64,000 nucleotides of DNA from positions 1-64,000 of the forward strand of contig NZ_ATZA01000024.1 of the NCBI RefSeq assembly GCF_000427965.1, given 5' to 3'. This DNA comes from Olivibacter sitiensis DSM 17696. GTDB lineage: Bacteria; Bacteroidota; Bacteroidia; Sphingobacteriales; Sphingobacteriaceae. Both the position numbers and the translations under genes were made by a program. The number at the start of each line of letters is the position of its first letter. Position 1 is the stretch's first letter. Under the pieces are notes generated by a model. That model did no database searches. It worked only from the letters and a program-made list of their open reading frames with translations, and was not told where the DNA came from. Shown here one piece after another: positions 1 to 8,633 of the stretch.

Positions 1-218
1 TCACCGAGAAATCGGACGCCAAAACCACCAAGGAAACGCTCAAATGGGTACATATCGCTATCAGCAATGCAAAACGGACATTGCTGGGCAACTACCATAA
101 AATCAAAAGGAAGTACCTCCAGCTCTACCTCAACGAGTTCATTTATAAGCTCAATAGACGGTATTTCGGAGACAAACTGTTTGACAGAATGGTCATTGCA
201 AATATAACAGGTGCGTAA
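1..218 (+). CDS. IS1595-family transposase, C-terminal fragment (5' end outside window)
   Basis: An open frame entering from the left edge (phase from base 3) gives 71 residues and stops with TAA at 216-218. The peptide contains WVHIAISNAKRTLLGN and, further on, YLNEFIYKLNRRYFGD, which is the typical end of ISXO2/IS1595-type DDE transposases: the region around the last catalytic residues and the conserved N-R-R-F/Y block. Only the tail is present because the window starts inside the gene, so I cannot tell whether the element is intact. No terminal inverted repeat could be identified in the 269 bases that follow. Confidence 0.8.
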   Translation, partial: TEKSDAKTTKETLKWVHIAISNAKRTLLGNYHKIKRKYLQLYLNEFIYKLNRRYFGDKLFDRMVIANITGA

Positions 219-487
219 ACGGAGAATCAGTAAAAAAAATAAAAATCTATAGAAAAAAAATAAAAAGAAGCGATTCAATTGGATATAAAACGCCATTCGA
301 TATACTTATCTAAGATATAGGTAGGCTACAAGCAATTGTTATAGTTATTTTACTCCAATAAGCTATATTGCCAACCCAAAGCTTATCCTTAGGTTTGGCT
401 TATATAGATCGTTATGGCCATTCTGGCAAAAGACCATGTAAAAAACACATCAAGCGAAAAAAGCATCAGACTTCACTTAAATAGCAC

Positions 488-1303
488 CTATGGCGCCACC
501 ACCTCTTTGCGTTGTATCGTATGCGCACTGAAGTAGCCCAAGGCATTCCCTCTCAAATTGCTCACGGGATTGGCGGGTGTGGCGGAGTTGCTATCGCCCG
601 TGGCGCTATTGGCCAAGCTGAAAAAATATTTGTAAACCGCGGCATCTGTGGTCAACATCTCTACCCTCACCACGTCGCCACTTTTTATTTTATCCTCATC
701 ATCTTCAGCCTCCGTAAGGACATATAGACTGAGCGAATTGGCATTGCCATCCGTAAGTTCGTCATTGAAGGCAAAAATCTGTTTGATCTTCCGATCGTTC
801 ACGTACAGCACAAATCGATAGTAATTGGGCACTCCGAAAGGGTCCATAAAATCAATGGTGGCCAGTTTTTGGATCTCGCCAAAGATAAGTTCTTCCCTGA
901 TATAAAGGCTATCCATCCTAATCAGATCGGGCATGGTAGAGCTAGCGGTGATCTGCTCATCGCCTATTTGTACACGGAGGTGATAGGTCGTCCCAGGCGT
1001 GCCTAGCCATGTAGGTGAAGTATATTCACCAGGAGCCGTTTCTTCCAGATCAATTGAGTTTGTCCCATCGCTCATGCTGACGATAGCACCGCTCACGGTA
1101 GCTCGGGTATTATCTTCATCAAAGTCCTTGGTTTGGCTGATCAGTACCTTAGACCCGCCTTCCTCATCGGTCACTACCGCTTCGACGACATACCTTTTCT
1201 CCACGCCATCCAGCCGGATGTCTATCTCCTTTTCGCAGGAAAACAAGATACCCGAGAGTATGATTAATACCGACATCCATATATAATTGTCAATCCGTTT
1301 CAT
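488..1303 (-). CDS. DUF4249 domain lipoprotein
   Basis: A predicted lipoprotein of about 271 residues. I chose the start at 1303 because it puts a short basic N-terminus (MKRIDNY) directly before a hydrophobic stretch and a lipobox (SGILFSC). The longer frame from 1348 adds 15 residues with no signal character. The Cys becomes the lipidated residue, so the protein should sit on a membrane facing the periplasm or cell surface. The body is beta-rich with the layout of DUF4249 proteins (an Ig-like first half with a T-Y-x-L-x-V strand, then a Y-Y-R-F block). DUF4249 genes commonly follow a TonB-dependent receptor of the CarboxypepD_reg type. That is the case here: the receptor gene lies 53 bases upstream on the same strand. 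The substrate is unknown. Confidence 0.8.
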   Translation of the reverse strand: MKRIDNYIWMSVLIILSGILFSCEKEIDIRLDGVEKRYVVEAVVTDEEGGSKVLISQTKDFDEDNTRATVSGAIVSMSDGTNSIDLEETAPGEYTSPTWLGTPGTTYHLRVQIGDEQITASSTMPDLIRMDSLYIREELIFGEIQKLATIDFMDPFGVPNYYRFVLYVNDRKIKQIFAFNDELTDGNANSLSLYVLTEAEDDEDKIKSGDVVRVEMLTTDAAVYKYFFSLANSATGDSNSATPANPVSNLRGNALGYFSAHTIQRKEVVAP

Positions 1304-1356
1304 ATTTATGTTTTGCTTGTTGCTATATCGATTCAATAGATCCATCATATTTTTGA

Positions 1357-3684
1357 TTACTTGAACTTGAAATTGTAGGAAACAGAAGGGATAAACCGGA
1401 AAAGGGAAATCTGATTGGCTACGGTCCTATTGGGATCGTCCTTGCTATCCTGAAACTCGATTACATAGGCATTCTCCCGACCATAGGCGTTGTACAGGCT
1501 GAAACTCAACTCCGAGCTCCATCGCTTTTTCTGCTTAAGCTGCCAAGTGGCTCCCAGATCGAGCCGATGGTAGTCGGGCATTCGGTATCCATTGCGTTGC
1601 GTGTAATAATAGGTGGTTTGGTCATCGATAATGTACTTCCCCGCGGGAAAGGTTATGGCGTCTCCCGTGTAATATACCCAATTGGCAGATAAGGTCCATT
1701 TCTTGTTCAGCTGGTACATGGCCACGATGGCTATATCGTGCGTCCTATCCTGCCTGGCATTGTACCATTCGCCATTATTGATGCCATCTATCTGCCTTTC
1801 GGTCTTGGAAAGGGTGTAACTGATCCACCCGCTCAACCTGCCCGACTTTTTCCTAAGTAGCCACTCTATGCCATAGGCTCTACCCTTTCCATAAAGCAGC
1901 TCGGTTTCTATGGCGTTATTGCCATTGTACACATCGGCGCCATCGCGATAATCGATCTGGTTCTGCATGGTCTTGTAATAGGTTTCCACGTTCAGTTCAT
2001 AGCGGTTGCCCGCCAAGTTGCGATAGTACCCCAAGGCGAACTGATCGGATACCTCTGGCTTGACAACATTGGTACTGGCTATCCACTTATCCGTAGGGCT
2101 CGCCGCAGTACTATTGGCAATGAGGTGCAGGTTTTGCGTATTCCGCACATAGGATCCTTTGACGGACGAATAGTCGTTCATCTGATAACTGGCCGCCAGG
2201 CGCGGTTCCAGATTAAGGTAGGTTTTCACAAATTCGCCCCGATCGTAGCGCATGGTATCGATCACCCGACCCTCACCATCCACATCATAGAAATCGCCCT
2301 CTCCCAGAATGCTGAATGCGCTAAGGCGCAGGCCATAGGTGAGCTGTAGCTTATCCGAGGCTTTCCACGTGTCCGTGGCAAACAGGGCATTTTCCCAGGA
2401 ATAACGCTTTTGCATGAATATATCATTGACACTCGATTCTTCGTTCGCAACCACTTCCCCGGGACGGATGGTATGGTATGTGGAGTTGAGCCCAAACCTG
2501 ACGTTGTTCCTATTGCCGGCATTCCATTGAAATTCCTGCTTGAGCTGGTAATCTTCTATACTGGAATAGATATTGAACTTATTCGTACCGCTGTTGATAC
2601 CGATATTGTAATCGTAATTGCTATAAATCATTGACGTATTGGAAAACAACCTGCTGTTGAAAATATGGTTCCACCGCAAGGTGCCCGTCGTATTGCCCCA
2701 GTCCAGGCCGAATACGTCTCCTACCCCCAAGCGATCCTTGCCCAGATAACCGGAAAAGTACAAATGATCTTTGTCGCCGAGATGAAAATTCAGCTTGGCG
2801 TTTAAATCATAGAAATACAGCTGATTGTTGTTGATGGACGAATCGCTGGACAGCTTCAAGAACATATCGAAATAGGTTCTCCTGCCCGATACCAGGAACG
2901 ACGATTTGTCTTTCTGTATGGGGCCTTCCACATTGAGCTTTGCCGAGATGAGCCCCAGGCCACCGCTTACATTGAAGTCTTGGTTGTTGCCATCGTTCAT
3001 CTTGACATCTAGTACCGAAGAGAGTCGACCGCCGTACTGTGCCGGCATCCCACCTTTGTATACGGTCATATCCTTGATGGCATCCGAATTGAAGGTGGAG
3101 AAAAAACCCAATAGGTGCGATGCATTATAGACGGTTGCCTCATCCAGCAATATCAAATTCTGATCGGCACCACCGCCCCGTACGAACATACCACTATTGC
3201 CATCCCCGGCGGGCTTTATACCAGGCAGCAACTGTATGACTTTCAGCACGTCCCGCTCGCCCATCAGCACCGGCACATGTTTCACTTCCTGTAAATCTAC
3301 CTGCTCCACGCCCATCTGGGGGGTTCCCAAACTCCGCTCTTGGGATGACGAAATGACCACCTCGTCCAGTGCCTGGGCAGCATCGTCCAGGCGGACATGC
3401 AACACGACATCTCCAGATGCCCTGATGGTATCACTGTAAGTGGTAAACGATACGTAGCTCACCACGAGCTGGTATGTACCAGCGGGTATTTGTAGGGAAA
3501 AGAAACCGTACTCATTGGTTTTCGTACTGAATTTGCCATCAACGCTCACCGTGGCGCCGATAATAGTCTCGCCTTTGCTTTTTGACCTGACCGTGCCGCT
3601 TAGCGTGACCTTGTTCTGCGCATACGAATGAATAGAAATAAAAAAAATAGGGATCAATAACCAAGTTAACTTCATATCTGCCAT
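1357..3684 (-). CDS. TonB-dependent outer-membrane receptor with carboxypeptidase-regulatory-like domain
   Basis: A 775-residue TonB-dependent receptor; the true start may be the Met three codons in (3675), which directly precedes the signal peptide. The order is: signal peptide ending near SYAQ; a CarboxypepD_reg-like beta-sandwich (about residues 25-105); a TonB-box-like LDEVVISSS; a plug domain with the FVRGGGADQNLILLD and GGMPAQYGGRLSSVLDV signatures (about 110-230); and a beta-barrel ending in aromatic-rich strands (SVSYNFKFK at the C-terminus). It is shorter than SusC/RagA proteins (about 1000 residues) and is followed by DUF4249 rather than SusD, so it belongs to the DUF4249-partnered class. 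It imports a ligand across the outer membrane using TonB-ExbBD energy. The ligand cannot be read from the sequence. Confidence 0.9.
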   Translation of the reverse strand: MADMKLTWLLIPIFFISIHSYAQNKVTLSGTVRSKSKGETIIGATVSVDGKFSTKTNEYGFFSLQIPAGTYQLVVSYVSFTTYSDTIRASGDVVLHVRLDDAAQALDEVVISSSQERSLGTPQMGVEQVDLQEVKHVPVLMGERDVLKVIQLLPGIKPAGDGNSGMFVRGGGADQNLILLDEATVYNASHLLGFFSTFNSDAIKDMTVYKGGMPAQYGGRLSSVLDVKMNDGNNQDFNVSGGLGLISAKLNVEGPIQKDKSSFLVSGRRTYFDMFLKLSSDSSINNNQLYFYDLNAKLNFHLGDKDHLYFSGYLGKDRLGVGDVFGLDWGNTTGTLRWNHIFNSRLFSNTSMIYSNYDYNIGINSGTNKFNIYSSIEDYQLKQEFQWNAGNRNNVRFGLNSTYHTIRPGEVVANEESSVNDIFMQKRYSWENALFATDTWKASDKLQLTYGLRLSAFSILGEGDFYDVDGEGRVIDTMRYDRGEFVKTYLNLEPRLAASYQMNDYSSVKGSYVRNTQNLHLIANSTAASPTDKWIASTNVVKPEVSDQFALGYYRNLAGNRYELNVETYYKTMQNQIDYRDGADVYNGNNAIETELLYGKGRAYGIEWLLRKKSGRLSGWISYTLSKTERQIDGINNGEWYNARQDRTHDIAIVAMYQLNKKWTLSANWVYYTGDAITFPAGKYIIDDQTTYYYTQRNGYRMPDYHRLDLGATWQLKQKKRWSSELSFSLYNAYGRENAYVIEFQDSKDDPNRTVANQISLFRFIPSVSYNFKFK

Positions 3685-3738
3685 TTATTTTAAGCAAGAC
3701 GTTCAACATGGATAGTACCCCTATGTCATAAAAAAAGA

Positions 3739-5658
3739 TTATTCAGATGCCAATGTTCGCAATTTGCGATAAATGGTCATTCTGGAAATCTGAAGTATTT
3801 CTGCCGCCCTACTCATATTGCCACCGGTTTGTTCCAGTACGGATCGTATCAATAGGAGTTGTTCCTGGGCGTCAAGATCTTTAGAATAAGACTTTTTGGT
3901 ATCATTTTGTTCCTGCTCAAACCGGATGATCCTTTCCTGCAAATGCTCGGCGGTTAGTTCCAGTTCACCTTTCAGCGCAAAGACTGCATACTGTGCTGCA
4001 TTTCTAAGCTCACGTACGTTTCCCGGCCACGGATAACGAAGCAAACTTCGTTGAGCACTTGGATGTATATATACATGAGACGAAACATGCTCTTCCAAAA
4101 AATGCTTGAAAAGGGGTAAAATATCCTCCCGTCGATTCTTAAGATCTGCTATGGCAAGGTCAATCACATGCAACCTAAAGTATAGATCTTCCCGAAATCG
4201 CCCCTGCGCCACTTCCTCTTCCAGATTTTTATGCGTAGCGGCAATAATGCGCACATCTACAGGCACGCCTTTCTCTGCCCCCAAAGCATATACCATGTTA
4301 TCTTCCAGTATTCGTAACAGATAGGGCTGTACGTCCAAAGGTAGCTCTGCAATCTCATCCAAAAACAAAACGCCTTTATGAGCCTGTACGAATTTTCCCT
4401 TTTTGCCTTTGCCATCCGCCCCAGTAAATGCTCCGGCAACATAACCAAACAGCTCGCTCGCAATCAATTCCCTAGAAACCGCCCCACAGTTCATGGCGAC
4501 AAATGGCCCTCCACGCCTCTGAGATTGCTGATGAATAAAGAGTGCCAACTTTTCCTTTCCCGTGCCAGTACTGCCATGAATAAGAACCGGAAAGTCATAC
4601 ATGGCTGCCTGTTCGGCTTTTTTCAGGCAATTTATAAAACTGGCAGACTCTCCTATAATTCGATTGGCATACACATTTTCATTATCGATAGAAGATAAAC
4701 CACCTTGTACTGGTTTGAAAACCGCTATGCCTCCTAATAATTGGGTATCCATTGCATGAGGAGAAATCACAATCTCCCACTCCTTTCCCTCCTCTTCTTT
4801 ATAGTGCATGGTTACTTTGAAATTGAGATACATTTGGCTCGTTTCCGGCAATCTAAAATGACTTCTGAAATTCATCCCTTCACGCGCTCCCAATAGTACC
4901 TGCGCCAACCTATTGCATCTCGTGACTTTACCATTTATATCGAAAACAAGCACAGGCCGTGTATTCTCCAATAAATGGTGGTAGGGCGTGTACATCGCTT
5001 TCTTCATATACTCCTGTTCGATGGCATTTTCTATCAAAGCTTTTGCCGTATATACAACGCCAAAATTATGAGCACCCAGCAAATCCTTTCTCCCGGTAAA
5101 ATCCAATATACCTAAGGGATTACCGGTAAATGGGTCGACAATTGGAATTGCAGTACAAACCAAATGATGCCAGCCTTCGCAATAATGTTCGGCGCTAAAA
5201 ATCGTAACGGCAGATAAACTCTGCAAAGCCGTACCAATGGCATTGGTACCACAATTGGATTCATCCCAAATGGCTCCGTTAGTGAAATTCAATTTATCGA
5301 ATTCCTTTATCGTGCCACCGTCCGCTTCCGTTTTCAAAATGGTGCCTTCACTATCAGCCAATACCATAATAAGACCGTGCATATCAAACTGATTGGACAA
5401 CATTTTGATGATGGGCTGAGCAATGGACAGAAAGTGCCCGTTTTTTTCACGACTGATTTTTAGGGCATGATCTGACAACTGCTGAGGAGCCTGATTCAGG
5501 TTCATCGCCACATTGTTCTTTTTACAACGCTCCCATGAACTCGATACTACATCACGTAACGACATAAATGTTTCGCCCTTTAAGGCATAAGAATGCCATG
5601 CCTGTTGTATAGATTGATCGATCTCGTTATATCGGTCAATTTGCAATAATGGATACAT
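3739..5658 (-). CDS. AcoR-like sigma-54-dependent transcriptional activator
   Basis: A 639-residue bacterial enhancer-binding protein. It has an N-terminal sensory part with a GAF domain carrying the AcoR-type W-D-E-S-N-C-G-T-N signature (residues 131-139), then a PAS-like segment (about 230-315). The AAA+ domain follows, with Walker A GSTGTGKE (362-369), the sigma-54 contact loop GAFTGA (409-414) and an arginine-finger stretch RFREDLYFRL. The C-terminus is a Fis-type helix-turn-helix (GNMSRAAEILQISRMTIYRK). An intact GAFTGA loop means it should activate sigma-54 RNA polymerase. Walker A departs from the usual GESGTGKE at its second and third positions. The gene diverges from the alcohol dehydrogenase at 5968, its most likely target. 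AcoR relatives respond to acetoin, alcohols or ketones; the effector here is unknown. Confidence 0.92.
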   Translation of the reverse strand: MYPLLQIDRYNEIDQSIQQAWHSYALKGETFMSLRDVVSSSWERCKKNNVAMNLNQAPQQLSDHALKISREKNGHFLSIAQPIIKMLSNQFDMHGLIMVLADSEGTILKTEADGGTIKEFDKLNFTNGAIWDESNCGTNAIGTALQSLSAVTIFSAEHYCEGWHHLVCTAIPIVDPFTGNPLGILDFTGRKDLLGAHNFGVVYTAKALIENAIEQEYMKKAMYTPYHHLLENTRPVLVFDINGKVTRCNRLAQVLLGAREGMNFRSHFRLPETSQMYLNFKVTMHYKEEEGKEWEIVISPHAMDTQLLGGIAVFKPVQGGLSSIDNENVYANRIIGESASFINCLKKAEQAAMYDFPVLIHGSTGTGKEKLALFIHQQSQRRGGPFVAMNCGAVSRELIASELFGYVAGAFTGADGKGKKGKFVQAHKGVLFLDEIAELPLDVQPYLLRILEDNMVYALGAEKGVPVDVRIIAATHKNLEEEVAQGRFREDLYFRLHVIDLAIADLKNRREDILPLFKHFLEEHVSSHVYIHPSAQRSLLRYPWPGNVRELRNAAQYAVFALKGELELTAEHLQERIIRFEQEQNDTKKSYSKDLDAQEQLLLIRSVLEQTGGNMSRAAEILQISRMTIYRKLRTLASE

Positions 5659-5789
5659 AATAGCTACCTCCTAGTTTATGATTGGCCCAAATTAATCCCA
5701 AGCAAAAATAATCATAATTACTTTGAAATAGCAATCCTCCTCCCCGGTTACTTATTGTCCATATAAGGCAAGTGACTGTAACGAAACAC

Positions 5790-5825
5790 TGAAACATGTT
5801 ACGCATATACTATAAACATGTTTCA
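5790..5825. promoter_or_regulatory. Candidate upstream activating sequence (palindrome) for the sigma-54 activator
   Basis: TGAAACATGTT at 5790-5800 is matched by its exact reverse complement AACATGTTTCA at 5815-5825, with a 14-base spacer. The arm-to-arm repeat is two helical turns (25 bp) long. A second, overlapping dyad, GTAAC (5778-5782) and GTTAC (5798-5802), lies next to it. The palindrome centre is about 125 bases upstream of the -24 GG at 5932, within the usual 80-150 base range for enhancer-binding-protein sites. The assignment is from position and symmetry only. Confidence 0.55.
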
Positions 5826-5929
5826 AGGCGTGATCAACATAAAAACAACAAAAACCTGCTATTCAACACATTAATAAAACAGGCACAAATATGGCATGGG
5901 AATGAAAAATAGGGCATTCCCTTGACTAA

Positions 5930-5946
5930 TGGGATTGCTCTTTGCA
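5930..5946 (+). promoter_or_regulatory. Sigma-54-like (-24/-12) promoter of the alcohol dehydrogenase gene
   Basis: TGGGATTGCTCTTTGCA has the GG (5932-5933) and GC (5944-5945) dinucleotides separated by exactly 10 bases, and the -12 box TTGCA fits the consensus. The bases just after the GG (ATT instead of CAC) do not. Transcription would begin near 5957, giving a leader of only about ten bases before the ATG at 5968. Support comes mainly from the neighbouring activator gene. Confidence 0.5.
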
Positions 5947-5967
5947 ACATAAGAACAATATAAAAAA

Positions 5968-7008
5968 ATGAAATCACTAGTATTTAATGGCGATCACGAC
6001 ATTGCCTTGGAAGAGAGACCAATACCAAAACTTCTAAAACCAACAGATGCCATCGTTAAGGTCTTGAAAACAACCATTTGCGGAACAGATTTAGGAATTT
6101 ACAAGGGCAAGAACCCCGAGGTAGCCAAGGGCCGTATCTTGGGACACGAAGGAATAGGAATCATCGAGGAAGTGGGTGAAAGTGTGACACAGTACAAAAA
6201 AGGCGATAAAGTATTGATTTCATGTGTCACCTCTTGTGGCTCGTGCGAGTATTGCAAAAAACAGCTATATGCACATTGCAAGGACGGGGGCTGGATTTTG
6301 GGATATATGATAGACGGCGTACAGGCCGAATACGTTCGCATACCCCATGCAGATAACAGCCTTTTCAAGATTCCCAACACCATAGACGATGAAGTAGCGG
6401 TATTGTTGAGCGATATATTGCCCACTGGGCATGAGATAGGTGTGCAATATGGCAACGTGAAGCCAGGTGATACCATCGCTATTGTAGGTGCTGGGCCTGT
6501 AGGCATGTCGGTGCTTTTGACTTCGCAATTCTATTCCCCTTCCATTATTATTGTTATCGACATGGATGAAAACAGGTTGGCCTTGGCAAAAGAACTGGGT
6601 GCCACTCATACCATCAATTCTGCCAATGAAAATGCCTTAGAAGCGGTAAAGAAAATTGCTGGTGAGGAAGGGGTTGATACGGCTATCGAAGCAGTCGGAA
6701 TTCCACCGACATGGAATATTTGCCAGCAAATTGTCAAACCTGGCGGCCACATCGCAAACGTTGGGGTACATGGTGTGAAGGTAGACTTTGAAATCCAGAA
6801 ATTATGGATTAAAAACCTGACGATTACGACAGGTTTGGTAAATACCAATACGACGCCTATGCTCATCAAAGCTGTTTCTGCCAACCGTTTTGACTTGAAA
6901 AGACTCATTACCCACCATTTTGATCTTTCTGAGATTGAAGAGGCATACCAAGTCTTCCTCAATGGGGCAAAAGAGAAAGCATTGAAAATAATCATAAACA
7001 ACTCTTAG
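5968..7008 (+). CDS. Zinc-dependent alcohol dehydrogenase (medium-chain family)
   Basis: A 346-residue MDR-superfamily alcohol dehydrogenase that oxidises an alcohol or reduces a ketone/aldehyde with NAD(P). Catalytic zinc ligands are visible as C38 and H60-E61 (in GHEGIG), with an acidic residue near 149 in LSDILPTGHE. The structural zinc lobe has four Cys (C90, C93, C96, C104). The Rossmann glycine motif GAGPVG is at 174-179 and is followed by an acidic strand end (IIVIDMDENR), which suggests a preference for NAD. The layout resembles bacterial secondary-alcohol or 2,3-butanediol-type enzymes. It lies opposite an AcoR-like activator and has its own terminator, so it is probably a single-gene unit induced by a small alcohol or ketone. 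The substrate is inferred only from family and context. Confidence 0.92.
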   Translation: MKSLVFNGDHDIALEERPIPKLLKPTDAIVKVLKTTICGTDLGIYKGKNPEVAKGRILGHEGIGIIEEVGESVTQYKKGDKVLISCVTSCGSCEYCKKQLYAHCKDGGWILGYMIDGVQAEYVRIPHADNSLFKIPNTIDDEVAVLLSDILPTGHEIGVQYGNVKPGDTIAIVGAGPVGMSVLLTSQFYSPSIIIVIDMDENRLALAKELGATHTINSANENALEAVKKIAGEEGVDTAIEAVGIPPTWNICQQIVKPGGHIANVGVHGVKVDFEIQKLWIKNLTITTGLVNTNTTPMLIKAVSANRFDLKRLITHHFDLSEIEEAYQVFLNGAKEKALKIIINNS

Positions 7009-7076
7009 AAAGTACGAGAAAAGCACCGCAAACAAATACTAGTCTATTTGTGAAGTGCAGCAGAACAACTATTTCC

Positions 7077-7116
7077 CCCGGTAGCCGGAGCAAACTGCTT
7101 CGGCTATCGGGTTTTT
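7077..7116 (+). terminator. Rho-independent terminator after the alcohol dehydrogenase gene
   Basis: A 16-base arm at 7077-7092 pairs with 7096-7111 (TGCTTCGGCTATCGGG) through two G-U pairs, with a 3-base loop, followed by TTTTT at 7112-7116. Confidence 0.85.
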
Positions 7117-7148
7117 AGCGGGTTATGAAAAACATTGCATTCATCCCG

Positions 7149-8591
7149 TTATAGGTGTACTTCTATACCAAACACATCTTTCAATGCCGTTCTAGCCGCA
7201 TAAAAGCCGCTCATGCCGTGCACACCACCCCCTGGCGGCGTGGAGGCCGAGCAGAGATAGACTCCTTTTGCCGATGTACGGTAGGGAGAAAAGCGCAATA
7301 CGGGTCTATTGAACAATTGTGCGAGATTGACCACACCACCATTAATATCGCCACCTATATAATTGGGATTGTAATGCTGCATTTCTTCCGTATTGAAGGT
7401 ATGCTTGGCCAAAATGGTATCCCTAAAACCCGGGGCAAACCGCTCGACCTGCGCTTCTATAGCTTCGGTCATATCTCTGGTAGAACCATTGGGCACATGG
7501 CAATAGGCCCAGCCCGTATGCTTCCCTGCGGGTGCCCTGCTTTCGTCAAACAGGCTCTGCTGAGCCACGAGCACAAAGGGCTTGTCGGGATGTTGGCCTT
7601 TCCATACCTGAGACTCTGAATGAGCCACCTCTTCAAAGGTATTGCCCAAGTGTACCGTCCCTGCCTTGCGGCATGCTTCCGAGCGGAAAGGAATGGGGCT
7701 ATCCAATGCCCAGTCGATCTTGAAAACGCCCATACCGTATTTATAGTCCTTCAATTGCCAACGATAGAAGCTAGAAAGTTCGTCGCCACAAATGGCCAGT
7801 AACTGCCTGGGCGTTACGTCCAGCAACACCGTGCGCGCATCGGGTAGGTCGCTCAAAGAGCTTACGGGACTATTGAGTTGTATCTCCCCTCCCAACGATT
7901 CGAAGTAAAAAGCCAAAGCATTGGCGATACTTTGCGAACCACCAATGGGTATAGGCCAGCCACCGATATGCCCGGCTGTGGAAAGTACCAGTGCAATGGC
8001 CGCCGATGTCTGGGCAGACAAAGGAATCATACTATGGGCTACGATACCCGCCCAGAGCCCACGGGCCTCCTTGGTCTTGAAACGGGCGGCGATCTGCTTG
8101 CCCGATTGCAAGGCCTTCCATCCAAAACCGGCCATGGCAAAAGGATGACGTGGCAGGGAAACCAAAGGCCCCAATACGTCCCTCTCTATTTGCGGCCAAT
8201 GGCGTACAAGTGGGGCAAAAAGCTTTTTATAAGCACCTTCGTCCGCGCCAAATCCTTTAGCAGTTTCATCTAGCGACCGTAAAAGTGCCGCCGCATCATC
8301 TCCCGAATCAAAAGGGTGCGCCGCCAGTACAGTTGGCTGCACGTACTTTAGCCCATGTTGTTCCAGCGGAAGCGATCGCAAAAAGGGTGATGCTGCCCCC
8401 ATGGGGTGGATAGCGGAACATACATCGTGGCGGAAACCCGGGAGCGTCAGCTCTTGGGTACGCATACCACCACCAACGGTGGCTTTCGCTTCGAGCAAAA
8501 GCACCGAAAGCCCCTCACGCTGCAAAGTAATGGCTGCAGCCAAACCATTGGGCCCAGCCCCCACTACCACCGCATCGTATCTTTTGGACAT
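7149..8591 (-). CDS. FAD-dependent oxidoreductase, phytoene desaturase-like
   Basis: A 480-residue flavoprotein of the phytoene-desaturase/amine-oxidase superfamily. The N-terminus has the dinucleotide-binding fold VVVGAGPNGLAAA, the acidic strand end (LLLEAKATVGGGMRT) and the second GD-type motif. The C-terminus has the typical FAD-contact block (YLCSASTPPGGGVHGMSG). Length and both motifs fit the CrtI/PYROXD2-type group. No phytoene synthase or other carotenoid gene lies in the window, so a carotenoid role is not supported. Many Bacteroidota carry such stand-alone relatives of unknown substrate. It lies 42 bases downstream of the secreted protein gene at 8634 on the same strand. Confidence 0.85.
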   Translation of the reverse strand: MSKRYDAVVVGAGPNGLAAAITLQREGLSVLLLEAKATVGGGMRTQELTLPGFRHDVCSAIHPMGAASPFLRSLPLEQHGLKYVQPTVLAAHPFDSGDDAAALLRSLDETAKGFGADEGAYKKLFAPLVRHWPQIERDVLGPLVSLPRHPFAMAGFGWKALQSGKQIAARFKTKEARGLWAGIVAHSMIPLSAQTSAAIALVLSTAGHIGGWPIPIGGSQSIANALAFYFESLGGEIQLNSPVSSLSDLPDARTVLLDVTPRQLLAICGDELSSFYRWQLKDYKYGMGVFKIDWALDSPIPFRSEACRKAGTVHLGNTFEEVAHSESQVWKGQHPDKPFVLVAQQSLFDESRAPAGKHTGWAYCHVPNGSTRDMTEAIEAQVERFAPGFRDTILAKHTFNTEEMQHYNPNYIGGDINGGVVNLAQLFNRPVLRFSPYRTSAKGVYLCSASTPPGGGVHGMSGFYAARTALKDVFGIEVHL

Positions 8592-8633
8592 AAAATTTCA
8601 AATAAAAGATGATAGAACCGAAATGCAGACAGC

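Larger units (their letters stand above)
5659..5967. other. Divergent regulatory region between sigma-54 activator and alcohol dehydrogenase
   Basis: A 309-base intergenic region, AT-rich and without a credible ORF. It contains a perfect 11-bp inverted repeat (5790-5800 and 5815-5825) and a sigma-54-like -24/-12 element (5930-5946), both annotated separately. No clear TAnnTTTG housekeeping promoter was found for either gene. Confidence 0.7.

Noticed and set aside
5891-5926. Other sigma-54-like boxes (TGGCATG at 5892-5898; GGGCATT...TTGAC at 5912-5926).
   Set aside because: The first lacks GC at the -12 position, and the second has GA instead of GC at the correct spacing. The element at 5930-5946 keeps the GG-N10-GC spacing.
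7149-8591. Carotenoid biosynthesis role for the phytoene-desaturase-like protein.
   Set aside because: No phytoene synthase, cyclase or hydroxylase genes nearby; the family is broad and most stand-alone members are uncharacterised.
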